The notes beneath the pieces are model-generated. The model made no database searches. It was not told the DNA's origin and worked only from the letters and a program-made list of their open reading frames with translations. Shown here piece after piece: positions 9,697 to 17,348 of a stretch of DNA of 48,094 nt; positions within the stretch are counted from its first letter, which is position 1; each line of letters opens with the position of its first letter. The translations under genes and the position numbers were made by a program. Source of the stretch: CAYFJO01 sp964343305 (lineage in GTDB: Bacteria > Planctomycetota > Planctomycetia > Pirellulales > Pirellulaceae); NCBI GenBank assembly GCA_964343305.1, contig CAYFJO010000029.1:1-48094 (forward strand), read 5' to 3'.

Positions 9697-11217
9697 ATGT
9701 CCGCCAACGCCCCGCCAATTCGATTTACGATTGCGTTGATCGCGCTTTTGATTGTCACGGCGATCTTCAGCTTGGCCTGGCTGGCCGTTCTCGGCGATCA
9801 GCTTTTCCTGATCGATCGCATCCCGCCGATCGCGCATTCGGTGGTGCACGTGTTCGGCGCCGTGCTGGGAGCTTTGTGGTTACTTTGGGCACGACGGCCG
9901 GTTCCAAAATCGTGGATGACGTTTTGCGTCGTGGCGTCTGGTGTGTTCGTGGTCTGGTGGCAGTCGTCGGTTTTCATTTGCGACGCACTGGGGCTGGAAG
10001 TGCTGCGAGCGTCGATCGCGCGGTGGGGCACTGTTGGATTCTTTTTTCTCGGCTTGTCGTGGTTCATCTGGTGGATTGATTGGTCGACAAAACGACTTCG
10101 CGCGAAGCGTGAATCGGTAAGTGAAGGTGAGGTTAGCGACCCGGCGAAGACAGGAGTCGTTGTCGCGACATTCGCCCGACCATTGGAGAGGCCAGACGCC
10201 GAACGGAACTGGAATCCGTTCGACTTGAACGCCTGGTATTATGGCCGTACAAAAAAACTCAACCAGTCGATCTGGGCGATCACGGTTTACTCGTTTTCTT
10301 TCATCATGGCGCTGTTCCTGCTTACGCAACTGCAAGGTTGCCGGGAGATCTACGAAATGCCGGCGGGCGGCGGTGAACAACAGCAGGTCGTCCAGCAAAT
10401 CAAAGTGCAGAAGATTATTCGCAAAAAGTTTGTGATCAATCCTTACAGCGCCATCGCGATGAAGGTGCCGAAGATCGAAGATGCCGTCAAACTCAATCTC
10501 GACGAAGCGACGAAGCATCAATACGAAGTCGGCTATGGTCAAGGCAAAGGCGCCGGCTTCGCGGGCGGCACGTTCAAAGGCAAAGTGCGGTTCATCCGAC
10601 TGGAATACAACGGCGGAGATTGGGACCAGGACTTTGGCATCGGTGGCGATTTCAACATGCTGGCCGAGTATGGCATTCGCACGAAACACAAAGTTGAAAA
10701 ACGAACCGAGTCGCGCAGAATTGTGCAACTCAAGAATTTCCCCGCCGGCAAAAGTCCACCGATGGTCTATATCACCGGCGAGCGAAACATTTCGGTGTCC
10801 AATGCCGACATCAAGATTCTGCGTGAGTACTTGATTGAAAAACACGGAATGATCTTTGCGGACAACGGTGGCAGCCGGCATTGGGAAAATCAGTTTTATT
10901 CACTGATGAACCGCGTGTTGCCCGCCGTGCGGCCTGTGCCGATTCCGTTGGACGACCAGGTCCATCGCATCCCGTTTCCCGTGCCGTTCATGCCACTGGT
11001 CGCGCCGCATGGTGCTCGCAGAGAAGCGATGGGTTGGTACAAGGACGGCCGCTGGATATGTTACTATCATCCTGGCGATATCGGCGACGCTTGGGCTGAC
11101 GGCCACGCCGGCGTTAAGCCCGAAGTGTATGAAGCGTGTTATCGATTGGGAGCCAATGTCATCTTTTACGCACACACGGAATACAGCAAATGGCTAGAAG
11201 CACAAAAAAAAGAATGA
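9697..11217 (+). CDS. DUF4159 domain membrane protein
   Basis: A 506-residue protein with four N-terminal membrane helices (within residues 8-130), a cytoplasmic stretch and a fifth helix at about 190-212. A large periplasmic domain ends in a DUF4159 region, recognisable from VRFIRLEYNGGDWDQD, KHGMIFADNGGSRHWENQF and the final YRLGANVIFYAHT. DUF4159 proteins in planctomycetes often sit beside MoxR, VWA and ExbB/ExbD genes; their function is not established. The segment GYGQGKGAGFAGGTFKG before the domain looks like a flexible linker. The protein may be the energy-receiving partner of the ExbB/ExbD motor upstream, an inference from gene order and the TM-linker-periplasmic domain layout. Confidence 0.8.
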   Translation: MSANAPPIRFTIALIALLIVTAIFSLAWLAVLGDQLFLIDRIPPIAHSVVHVFGAVLGALWLLWARRPVPKSWMTFCVVASGVFVVWWQSSVFICDALGLEVLRASIARWGTVGFFFLGLSWFIWWIDWSTKRLRAKRESVSEGEVSDPAKTGVVVATFARPLERPDAERNWNPFDLNAWYYGRTKKLNQSIWAITVYSFSFIMALFLLTQLQGCREIYEMPAGGGEQQQVVQQIKVQKIIRKKFVINPYSAIAMKVPKIEDAVKLNLDEATKHQYEVGYGQGKGAGFAGGTFKGKVRFIRLEYNGGDWDQDFGIGGDFNMLAEYGIRTKHKVEKRTESRRIVQLKNFPAGKSPPMVYITGERNISVSNADIKILREYLIEKHGMIFADNGGSRHWENQFYSLMNRVLPAVRPVPIPLDDQVHRIPFPVPFMPLVAPHGARREAMGWYKDGRWICYYHPGDIGDAWADGHAGVKPEVYEACYRLGANVIFYAHTEYSKWLEAQKKE

Positions 11218-12833
11218 TCGTCGCGAGTTTTCGGCTCGCGGTTTGTGGTTTGTTAATCTCGGTTTACGCCGGTTCGTTGAACGCCCAGGCGCTCGACGCC
11301 ATGTCGCTCGAACGCTGGGCCAAACTGCGTGAGAGCGAGCGTTATCAATTGAACATCGCCGAAAAGTACTACAAGGAGAAAAAGTGGGCTGTTGCGATGT
11401 CGGAATACGACAAGTTCATCACGTTGTACGAAGCCAGCGACGCCGCTTCTTACGCCCTGCTGAAATGGAGTCTCTGCCAGGTCAACCTGCGCAAGGTGAA
11501 TACGGCCATCAAGGAAGGATACCAATCCGTCATCGACTATTGGCCTGAATCGCCTGATGCCGTCGCATCCGCGTATTTGATCGCCAAGGCCTACAAGGAT
11601 ATTGGGCAAGTCGACCGCGCCAAGATAGCGTATGCCAAGGTTCTCAAGGATCACAAGGATAAACTGGTCGCCGTGCGATCGATGGTTGATTTGATCGACG
11701 TCACAACGATTGAAAAGGACGTCGAGACACGCGTCGCGCTCTGGAAGAAGCTGACCTTCGACGCCAAACGCACCAAAGAATCGACGCGATATTGCCAGAC
11801 GGCATCGCAACAGTTGGCGGCTCATTTGTTTGGTGAAGCCGCCTTTGATGACGCGGTGAAAGCTTTGGCAACGACCTACACAGAAGAGCAACTTCCGGAC
11901 TACGTCCTCACGTATTCGCGCAGTGCCATCAGCCGATTGATCGGTGCGTCGGAAACGGCGCAAAAGGGCGAAACGGTTGTCAAACGGGCAATCGCCTATC
12001 TCCGTGAATCGATGCCAAGCGACCTTACGGACGACGCCCAAAAGCGCCGCGCCAAACAAAACTGGTTCCACATCGCCGAGTTGCACGCGTTGGCGAAACA
12101 CTTGGACGACGTTCCGAAAACCTACGAACAGATCGAAAAGATCTTTGGCGTCGACGACGAGGCACTTGGCCGCTTGGCCGCGTGGTACAAATCGCAAAAG
12201 AAGTACGATCTCGCCCGTGCGACCTATCGTCGTTACAAGAACCGTATCGAAGGGCTCAACCAAGTCGCGAATAGCTATCGTGAACTACGAGACATCGAAA
12301 ATGCGGTCGCGACGTATAAGCAACTTGTCGGCCTCGACCCGGACAACCAGATCCGGTGGAAGTCCGAAATCGCGGCAACTTACCGAGCGGCGGACAAGTA
12401 CGCCGAAGCGATTGCCGTCTACGAAGAACTTGTGACACTTGACATCGAAAACAGTCAAAAGTGGCGATACCAAATTGCCTACGCCTACCATTCGGCCAGG
12501 CAATACAAAGAGGCGATCGCCGTCTATCGACAGTGCACGAATTTTCCCGAAAACTACAAACAGATGGCGGCCTGTCACCGGGCTTTGAAGCAGTACAACG
12601 AAGCGATCGTCCTTTACACACAGATCGCCGGGGGCCACGAATCGTCGGCCCCGTGGGCGTTGCTGCAAATGGGCACGACACGCGAAGAGGCCGGACAAAA
12701 AGAGCAAGCGATCAAACAATTCCAATTGGTGTGCAAAAAGTATCCAAAGGATCGCTACGCCAGCATCGCCCACGCACATTTGCAGACGAAATACGGCATC
12801 TCCATCACACTCGGCGGTGCGACTGATAAGTAG
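11190..12833 (+). CDS. Exported TPR repeat protein
   Basis: A 547-residue protein with an N-terminal signal peptide (hydrophobic core VASFRLAVCGLLISVYAGSLNAQA) and TPR-like helices throughout. Clear units include YYKEKKWAVAMSEYDKFI, AAWYKSQKKYDLARATYRRY and IAATYRAADKYAEAIAVYEEL. I chose ATG 11190, which gives a basic n-region. ATG 11214 overlaps the upstream TGA (ATGA) and is an equally plausible start eight codons later. Either way it overlaps the DUF4159 gene, which indicates translational coupling. It probably acts as a periplasmic scaffold of the same complex. It ends 19 bases before the converging ThuA gene. Confidence 0.85.
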   Translation: MARSTKKRMIVASFRLAVCGLLISVYAGSLNAQALDAMSLERWAKLRESERYQLNIAEKYYKEKKWAVAMSEYDKFITLYEASDAASYALLKWSLCQVNLRKVNTAIKEGYQSVIDYWPESPDAVASAYLIAKAYKDIGQVDRAKIAYAKVLKDHKDKLVAVRSMVDLIDVTTIEKDVETRVALWKKLTFDAKRTKESTRYCQTASQQLAAHLFGEAAFDDAVKALATTYTEEQLPDYVLTYSRSAISRLIGASETAQKGETVVKRAIAYLRESMPSDLTDDAQKRRAKQNWFHIAELHALAKHLDDVPKTYEQIEKIFGVDDEALGRLAAWYKSQKKYDLARATYRRYKNRIEGLNQVANSYRELRDIENAVATYKQLVGLDPDNQIRWKSEIAATYRAADKYAEAIAVYEELVTLDIENSQKWRYQIAYAYHSARQYKEAIAVYRQCTNFPENYKQMAACHRALKQYNEAIVLYTQIAGGHESSAPWALLQMGTTREEAGQKEQAIKQFQLVCKKYPKDRYASIAHAHLQTKYGISITLGGATDK

Positions 12834-12852
12834 TGCTACTCAAAAAGTAATG

Positions 12853-13767
12853 CTACTCAACGGCTGCTGGTGTGGCGTCGGCGTCTAAATCGCCTAATGC
12901 GTATTGAAAACCGGCCAGATAATGTTCTAGGACCACTGGGTTGTAATAGATTTCATCACGGTGGCCAAGTGAGCAATAGAAGGTGCGCCCGTCGCCAAAC
13001 GTGCTGATCCAACTCACGGGATATAATCCATCTTTGCGCTTGCCTTTGCCGAGTTGTTCGAAGTTGGGATCGAGGCTGAGCAGCAGCTTGCGATCCGACG
13101 GCAACGCCGTGTCGTCGCGGAACTGGTAGATCTCGTCGGTGATGGTGAATCCTTTGCCGCCGAAAACTTTGTTCAGTGGATGGTCGCCGTCGAGGATGCG
13201 GACGGGGACGGCCATGTGCCACGGATGACCCGCGAACGCGCCGCCCATCATCTGGTTGTACTCTTTCCAATTCTTGTAGGTGTCGGTCGCTGAATGCGTA
13301 CCGGCGAGACCTTTGCCGCTTTTGACGAAATCGACGAGGCTCTTCTTGAGATGCTCCTCGCGTTCTTGTTCCTGCTTCTTCTTGTCAGGGTCGCTGGACC
13401 ACTTTTTTGGACGAAACAGTTCGCCCGTCGTGTTGACCATGATCACCGCGTCAAACTGTTTCAACGTTTCCGGCTCGAACATCGAATCGTCTTCGCTATG
13501 CACCGCCGTAAACGCACCGGTTGCTTTGCCAAGCATCGTCAGCGATTTGACACCAGTTGAGATCGAGCCGTGGCGGAAGCCGTTTGTCTTGCTGAACAGC
13601 AGGACTTTGCGGTCCTTCATTGGCGCCACGGGAGCTTTGTCGGGCAGCGCGGCCTTGATCTTCGCAATCACATCGGGTTTGACTTCTCGGAGTTGGGCCT
13701 CGGCATTGCATGACAACAAAATCGTCAGCACGACGAGCATCGACAGAGTTTCGGCGAGTTTCTTCAT
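12853..13767 (-). CDS. ThuA-like family protein
   Basis: A 304-residue exported protein. The signal peptide MKKLAETLSMLVVLTILLSC ends at a Cys and could be a lipoprotein signal. The ThuA (PF06283) fold is shown by KVLLFSKTNGFRHGSI near residue 55, GKGLAGTHSATDTYKNW in the middle and GRTFYCSLGHRDEIYYNP near the end. The family is a class I glutamine-amidotransferase-like fold first linked to trehalose use, but planctomycete members have unknown substrates and are typically next to PVC-type dehydrogenases. Here the ATG overlaps the stop (ATGA) of just such a dehydrogenase remnant, so it was once translationally coupled to it. Confidence 0.9.
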   Translation of the reverse strand: MKKLAETLSMLVVLTILLSCNAEAQLREVKPDVIAKIKAALPDKAPVAPMKDRKVLLFSKTNGFRHGSISTGVKSLTMLGKATGAFTAVHSEDDSMFEPETLKQFDAVIMVNTTGELFRPKKWSSDPDKKKQEQEREEHLKKSLVDFVKSGKGLAGTHSATDTYKNWKEYNQMMGGAFAGHPWHMAVPVRILDGDHPLNKVFGGKGFTITDEIYQFRDDTALPSDRKLLLSLDPNFEQLGKGKRKDGLYPVSWISTFGDGRTFYCSLGHRDEIYYNPVVLEHYLAGFQYALGDLDADATPAAVE

Positions 13768-14024
13768 TGGGTGGGTCCTCTACTTTTTTGGATTCGGTTC
13801 AGTGTGTAATAGGCTTTGGGGTGCAACAACAGCGGCTCGTCGCTGGAACGAACTCTGTTAAGTCTCAGTTCGTGAATGTAATACGGCGCGAGGTCTTTCA
13901 CAACCAACATCACTGTTTTTTCATCGGCGACATGGTCGCCCTGGTTGTCGGTGAAAAATATTTCGCCTTCGTGGTTCGCGCCGAGTCCGGCTGGGCTGCG
14001 CAATCCGGGGCAAACGGCGACACT
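13764..14024 (-). pseudogene. PVC-type dehydrogenase remnant, internally deleted
   Basis: The frame has no ATG; the earliest usual start is a TTG at 14003, and a stop lies at 14025-14027. It first encodes RSPAGLGANHEGEIFFTDNQGD, a stretch typical of the sugar-dehydrogenase-like propeller of planctomycete PVC-type heme-binding proteins. After about 20 residues it jumps to LRLNRVRSSDEPLLLHPKAYYTLNRI, which resembles the extreme C-terminus of those proteins. The several hundred residues that normally lie between, and everything upstream, are gone. Its TGA overlaps the ThuA ATG, as expected for a once-intact operon. The family assignment is from memory of the motifs. Confidence 0.6.
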
Positions 14025-14349
14025 TCACGTCGTCATCGGTACTCATCGGGTCGCTTTTCTGATGACAAGTTTTTGCCTATTTGAATCTCGTTCATCACGT
14101 CGAACGATCGTTCAAGTTGAATGGACGCAAGCATTTAGTTACCTACCTTTATGGTTTGGCACTCGCTGTGCCCACTTCAAAGCGATCCTGCCGAAGGTGC
14201 CAAGTTGCGCGCCTTCGAACTCCCGACTCCCGTGCTGGCACTTGCCAGCCGCTTTGAATATTCGTCGCTCCGTCTGTGGAGCACTCTGCTGATCAGTTGC
14301 TTGAGACGGTCTCAGGCGGCGAGTTGGCACTGCCCTGAAAGGAGAACCT
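14025..14349. other. Gene-free region upstream of the precursor peptide gene
   Basis: No supported gene is seen between the dehydrogenase remnant and the 42-codon gene. It presumably holds the promoter of the RiPP-like cassette, but I cannot pick one with confidence. Two small palindromes are visible: GCTGGCACTTGCCAGC near 14235 and TGAGACGGTCTCA at 14302-14314. The second lies 36 bases before the ATG and could be an operator. Confidence 0.4.
14338..14344 (+). promoter_or_regulatory. Strong Shine-Dalgarno for the 42-codon gene
   Basis: AAAGGAG is followed by five bases and then the ATG at 14350. This is one of the best ribosome binding sites in the window. It argues that the short frame behind it is really translated. 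Confidence 0.8.
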
Positions 14350-14478
14350 ATGACCACCACAACCAAGAAAACCACGAAGAAGGTCCGCGAGTTGAAGAAG
14401 CTGCGTACCAAATCGCGCGGCGATGTGGCACAACACCACGGCTGTCGATGTTGTCGTTGCTGTCGCTGCCGATGGTAA
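14350..14478 (+). CDS. Candidate RiPP precursor peptide with triple CRC core
   Basis: A 42-codon gene. Residues 1-30 are a Thr/Lys/Arg-rich leader (MTTTTKKTTKKVRELKKLRT, then KSRGDVAQHH) with no signal peptide. The C-terminus is GCRCCRCCRCRW: Gly31, three exact Cys-Arg-Cys units at 32-40, then Arg-Trp. The repeated units use different synonymous codons (TGT/TGC; CGA/CGT/CGC), so the repeat exists at protein level and is not a simple DNA duplication. The gene has a near-ideal ribosome binding site and is followed, on the same strand, by a DUF692/MNIO enzyme and a probable partner protein, the standard cassette for peptides modified at Cys. Inference: leader peptide 1-30, modified core 31-42. 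The product, its modification and its role are unknown. Short length is the main reason for doubt. Confidence 0.8.
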   Translation: MTTTTKKTTKKVRELKKLRTKSRGDVAQHHGCRCCRCCRCRW

Positions 14479-14571
14479 TCGCTCGTGGTGGGACAGAGAA
14501 AGCATCAAGCTGGGGACCTTTTCGCGCGGAACCTCAGGGGATCCACGCGAGAAGGCTCCATCGGCTTGCTT

Positions 14572-14635
14572 CTGTAAGACGGGTTTCCAACCCGTCCAAT
14601 TTGAGGCACGGACGGGTTGGAAACCCATCCTACAG
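14572..14635. repeat. Perfect 17-bp inverted repeat between precursor and MNIO
   Basis: Arms 14581-14597 and 14610-14626 (GGGTTTCCAACCCGTCC and its complement) are perfect, with a 12-base loop. The flanking CTGTA (14572) and TACAG (14631) extend the pairing. It lies between the precursor stop and the enzyme start. In the transcript it could protect or attenuate, giving more precursor than enzyme. It may equally be a copy of a dispersed element. Confidence 0.8.
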
Positions 14636-14657
14636 ATTTTTCACAAAGGACCGGCAA

Positions 14658-15491
14658 ATGCTACCGGCGATTGGCTACGCACTCCGCGAACAAAATCGTC
14701 CGATCCTGGACGATCCGGCGATCGACGCCGTTGAACTCACTTTCGAACGAGCCGACGATCCGCTGCGAATCGATCGATACATCGGCGACCTGAACGTTGA
14801 CCTTGTCAGCATCCACGCATTGAAACTCTCACCCGGCAGCCCTGATCCGCCAAGCCGCGATTACCTCGAAACGCTGCAAGCCATCGCCAACGAAAACGGG
14901 GCCGAATCGATCAGTGATCATCTTGGTTTCACCCGTGACACGCTCGACGGTTCAGAATTGGGCCACTTTTCGCCCGTCCCCATGACGGGCGAAGCACTCG
15001 ACACCGTCAGCCGAAACATCGAACTAATCTGCGAATACTTCGAACCGCGTCGGTTTTACATCGAGAACATCGCGTACTTGTTTCAGCTCGAAGGAACAAT
15101 TCCCGAGCCGCTGTTTTTAGCAAAGCTGCTCGAACGAACTGGTTGCGGCTGGTTGCTCGACGTGACCAACGTATACGCCAACGCGACGAACTTTGGCTTC
15201 GATGGCTACGAATTTATCGACGAAGTGATGGCGTCGGCCTCGCACGTGCAGATGCACTTGGCTGGCGGCTATTTCGACGAACGTGAGGACATGTACATCG
15301 ACAGCCATTCGCATCCGATTCCAAAAGAGGTCTTCAAGCTGTATCGTCACGCACTGCGCATCGGCGGCGATAAGGTCGACGCGGTGTTCATCGAGCGCGA
15401 CCAAAACTTTCCCGATGAAAACGGTTGGCGTAGCGAAGTGCGGCAAGTGCGACAGATCGCGGAAGAGGTTTACGAAACCAGCGTAGTTTAG
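14658..15491 (+). CDS. DUF692/MNIO family peptide-modifying enzyme
   Basis: A 277-residue TIM-barrel protein of the DUF692 family, now called MNIOs (multinuclear non-heme iron-dependent oxidative enzymes). Known members (MbnB, TglH and bufferin enzymes) modify Cys residues of small precursor peptides. The conserved polar set is present: His53 (SIHALKLS), Asp87-His88 (ISDHLGF), Glu136-Asn137 (YIENIAYL), Asp168/Asn171 (LLDVTNVY), His196 and His200 (HVQMHLAGG), Asp215/His217/His219 (DSHSHPI) and Glu246/Asp248 (FIERDQNFP). The commonly seen NHG after the DVNN motif is NFG here. ATG 14658 has AAAGGA seven bases upstream and gives the normal family length. The frame is open further upstream, but that part is not family-like. 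The likely substrate is the 42-residue peptide at 14350. Confidence 0.92.
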   Translation: MLPAIGYALREQNRPILDDPAIDAVELTFERADDPLRIDRYIGDLNVDLVSIHALKLSPGSPDPPSRDYLETLQAIANENGAESISDHLGFTRDTLDGSELGHFSPVPMTGEALDTVSRNIELICEYFEPRRFYIENIAYLFQLEGTIPEPLFLAKLLERTGCGWLLDVTNVYANATNFGFDGYEFIDEVMASASHVQMHLAGGYFDEREDMYIDSHSHPIPKEVFKLYRHALRIGGDKVDAVFIERDQNFPDENGWRSEVRQVRQIAEEVYETSVV

Positions 15492-15503
15492 GACCGGCCA
15501 AAA

Positions 15504-15561
15504 CCCAATGCGTCAGCGAGGGACGTTTTGTGTTTGTGTGGTCCCTCGCTGACACATCGGG
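15504..15561. repeat. Inverted repeat between MNIO and partner gene
   Basis: Arms 15504-15524 and 15541-15561 pair at 19 of 21 positions; the invariant part is GTCAGCGAGGGAC. It is the same element type as 7044-7094. It separates the MNIO stop from the GTG of the next gene, so both gaps in the cassette carry a long hairpin. Confidence 0.8.
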
Positions 15562-15590
15562 TGTTGAAAAGTGTTTTTGGGAGACGAACA

Positions 15591-16346
15591 GTGGAAAAGG
15601 TAGCTAAAGAAACTTATCGCGGTCAAATTATGCGGCTCGTTGACGCGATGACGCGGCCGAATCACCAGCTCGATGTGGCGGGCGATCTGGTCGCTGGCTC
15701 GAATCTGTCGCGCGTAAAAATGTTCGTTGACGGGAATCTTGAAAAACGATTTGACAAACTACAAGTGCAACTCGAATCAGTCGCTGACGTGTTCGAGGAC
15801 TTCGAGAGCCTGATCATCGAATACGTTCGCGACAACAAGTCCGCGGCCTTTGACAACGTGACGAGCGATGCCGAGCGAATGCTCGTTTGGCTCGCCCAGA
15901 CGCAGAGCCCGTCCGCCGAGCAACTCGACATGATCGCTTGCCAGCGGGCGCGTCACGAGGTTGAAAACGTGGGTCGCAAAAATCGTTTGAAGCATATTCG
16001 TTTTCAAGAACTGATTGGGCTGACTGAGCAATTCCTACCGGAGTTGGAAACGAATGCTCAGCTTCGCATTCATTTGAATCCAATTCGTTCCTGGTCGCGG
16101 TTTCACACGACCGCGTTGTTGGACGACGAGTCGACGACGCCGGCCGATGTACTGTTCTTTGCCGTGGGTGCGGAAATCCACACGGCCGTGCTGGAACTCG
16201 AAGGCCAGGCGCTGATCAACGAACTGGCCGATTTCCAGCCGTGCACTCTCGACGAGTGGGTGGCGCTGACCATGCAGTCCGACCGCCACGAGATCATGGA
16301 CACATGCCGCGATCTGGCCGAGATGGGCCTGGTCGCATTTGGGTAA
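15591..16346 (+). CDS. Probable MNIO partner protein, DUF2063/RRE-like
   Basis: A 251-residue soluble protein. The GTG start at 15591 has GGGAG seven bases upstream; an in-frame TTG at 15528 would put part of a palindrome into the protein. The first 170 residues are helical. The C-terminal 75 residues (PADVLFFAVGAEIHTAVLELEG, then LADFQPCTLDEWVAL, ending CRDLAEMGLVAFG) look like the small winged-helix domain that ends HvfC/BufC-type (DUF2063) partner proteins. In those systems it binds the leader peptide and presents it to the MNIO. The similarity is a pattern judgement, not an alignment. Gene order (precursor, MNIO, this gene) is the best support. Confidence 0.65.
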   Translation: MEKVAKETYRGQIMRLVDAMTRPNHQLDVAGDLVAGSNLSRVKMFVDGNLEKRFDKLQVQLESVADVFEDFESLIIEYVRDNKSAAFDNVTSDAERMLVWLAQTQSPSAEQLDMIACQRARHEVENVGRKNRLKHIRFQELIGLTEQFLPELETNAQLRIHLNPIRSWSRFHTTALLDDESTTPADVLFFAVGAEIHTAVLELEGQALINELADFQPCTLDEWVALTMQSDRHEIMDTCRDLAEMGLVAFG

Positions 16347-16356
16347 GTGAGGCCCG

Positions 16357-16390
16357 AGACTTCCGAAGTCTTCTTAAACTTCGGAAGTCT
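16357..16390. repeat. Inverted repeat AGACTTCCGAAGT
   Basis: Perfect 13-base arms (16357-16369 and 16378-16390) with an 8-base loop lie ten bases after the partner gene. It may serve as a 3' hairpin for the cassette. It belongs to the same word family as 9600-9680 and the element at 39527-39580. Confidence 0.75.
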
Positions 16391-16505
16391 GAACGCACTC
16401 AAGGCAAGCTAACGTTGACGCAGCAAGTTGCTCACGAGTTTGCGACCACGGCGGGCGCATCCGCTCAGCGGTGTAGGACGCGTGATGTACGGGCCGTGTC
16501 ATTTG

Positions 16506-16530
16506 TTGTAGGGCTCAGTCCCGCCTACAA
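16506..16530. repeat. Inverted repeat TTGTAGG...CCTACAA
   Basis: Arms of seven bases (TTGTAGG/CCTACAA) flank GCTCAGTCCCG. It lies in the 275-base gap before the gene at 16622. No gene was seen in that gap. Confidence 0.55.
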
Positions 16531-16621
16531 TGACTCAGATGCCTGAGTTTTGCAGATTTCTCACGCTGGCACGTCAGTTGCTAAACGCTCGTCGAGGATT
16601 ATCAATCGAGAAGGCTGAGAC

Positions 16622-17284
16622 ATGACTGATCCGGCGAGCGACAAGACCGAGCCGCAAGACCGCGATACAACGAAAACGCGGTGGCCCCGAGTCGCGTTGA
16701 TCATCTTATTGCTGAACCTGCCGCTGTTCTATCACGGTTGCGATAGGAAACACTTCTTCTTGAGTACGGGCACCTTCACGCCGATGGCGAAGTTTTCGTT
16801 GGACGATGGTCTTGCAAACTTGCGCCTTGAATCGGTCTACCCCGTTTTCAGCGTGATGAACGTTGCGGTGTTTGGTGCGTTTCTGTGGCTGTTGCCTCGT
16901 TACTTGCCGCGTGTCTGGACGGCCGTATGTTCCCGAAAGTTCATCGTCATCCTTATTATTGTCATTTTGGTGCTCAATTCGGTTTTGATCTATCCGCCGT
17001 TTTGGTGCAACGTGGTTTTGCTGCCGTCGCTTTACGTGCTGGAACCCATTCAGGAACTGATCTCTGACGGCCGTGCAACGCATCACCATCCCATCGCCGC
17101 CGCGATTTCGTCACGAGTTTACTTCGTCGCGTGTATCGGACTTCTGTATGCCCTCGCGTCGCTGCATCGCTTGTTGTTCACCGATCTTGCCAAACGCCAG
17201 ATCAGTTTGGCTCGACTGATGGCGGCCATGGTCATCATCAGCGCAGGACTGGGCCTCGTTATTCGATTGATCATCAACAGTTGA
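16622..17284 (+). CDS. Unknown multi-pass membrane protein
   Basis: A 220-residue protein with a short charged N-terminus and about five hydrophobic helices (near 25-42, 76-96, 108-130, 165-187 and 198-216). No family recognised. A GGCTGAG stretch near the ATG could act as a weak ribosome binding site. It is separated from the RiPP-like cassette by two palindromes, so it is probably a separate transcript, although a transport role for the peptide cannot be excluded. Confidence 0.75.
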   Translation: MTDPASDKTEPQDRDTTKTRWPRVALIILLLNLPLFYHGCDRKHFFLSTGTFTPMAKFSLDDGLANLRLESVYPVFSVMNVAVFGAFLWLLPRYLPRVWTAVCSRKFIVILIIVILVLNSVLIYPPFWCNVVLLPSLYVLEPIQELISDGRATHHHPIAAAISSRVYFVACIGLLYALASLHRLLFTDLAKRQISLARLMAAMVIISAGLGLVIRLIINS

Positions 17285-17324
17285 CCAACCGTTAATCGTT
17301 TGATCTGATGGGCGGACGAGCGAG

Positions 17325-17348
17325 ACGGATTTGAGTGGTCCGTTTTTT
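17325..17348 (+). terminator. Possible weak intrinsic terminator
   Basis: ACGGA and TCCGT pair around a 9-base loop, followed by five further T residues, about 40 bases after the stop at 17284. The stem is short, so this is a weak call. Confidence 0.4.

Noticed and set aside
14151..14657. In-frame upstream extension of the MNIO gene
   Set aside because: The frame is open, but the extra residues have no family character, run across the precursor gene and a palindrome, and a good ribosome binding site precedes ATG 14658.
16622..17284. Membrane protein as exporter of the RiPP-like peptide
   Set aside because: No transporter signature, and two palindromes plus 275 bases separate it from the cassette.
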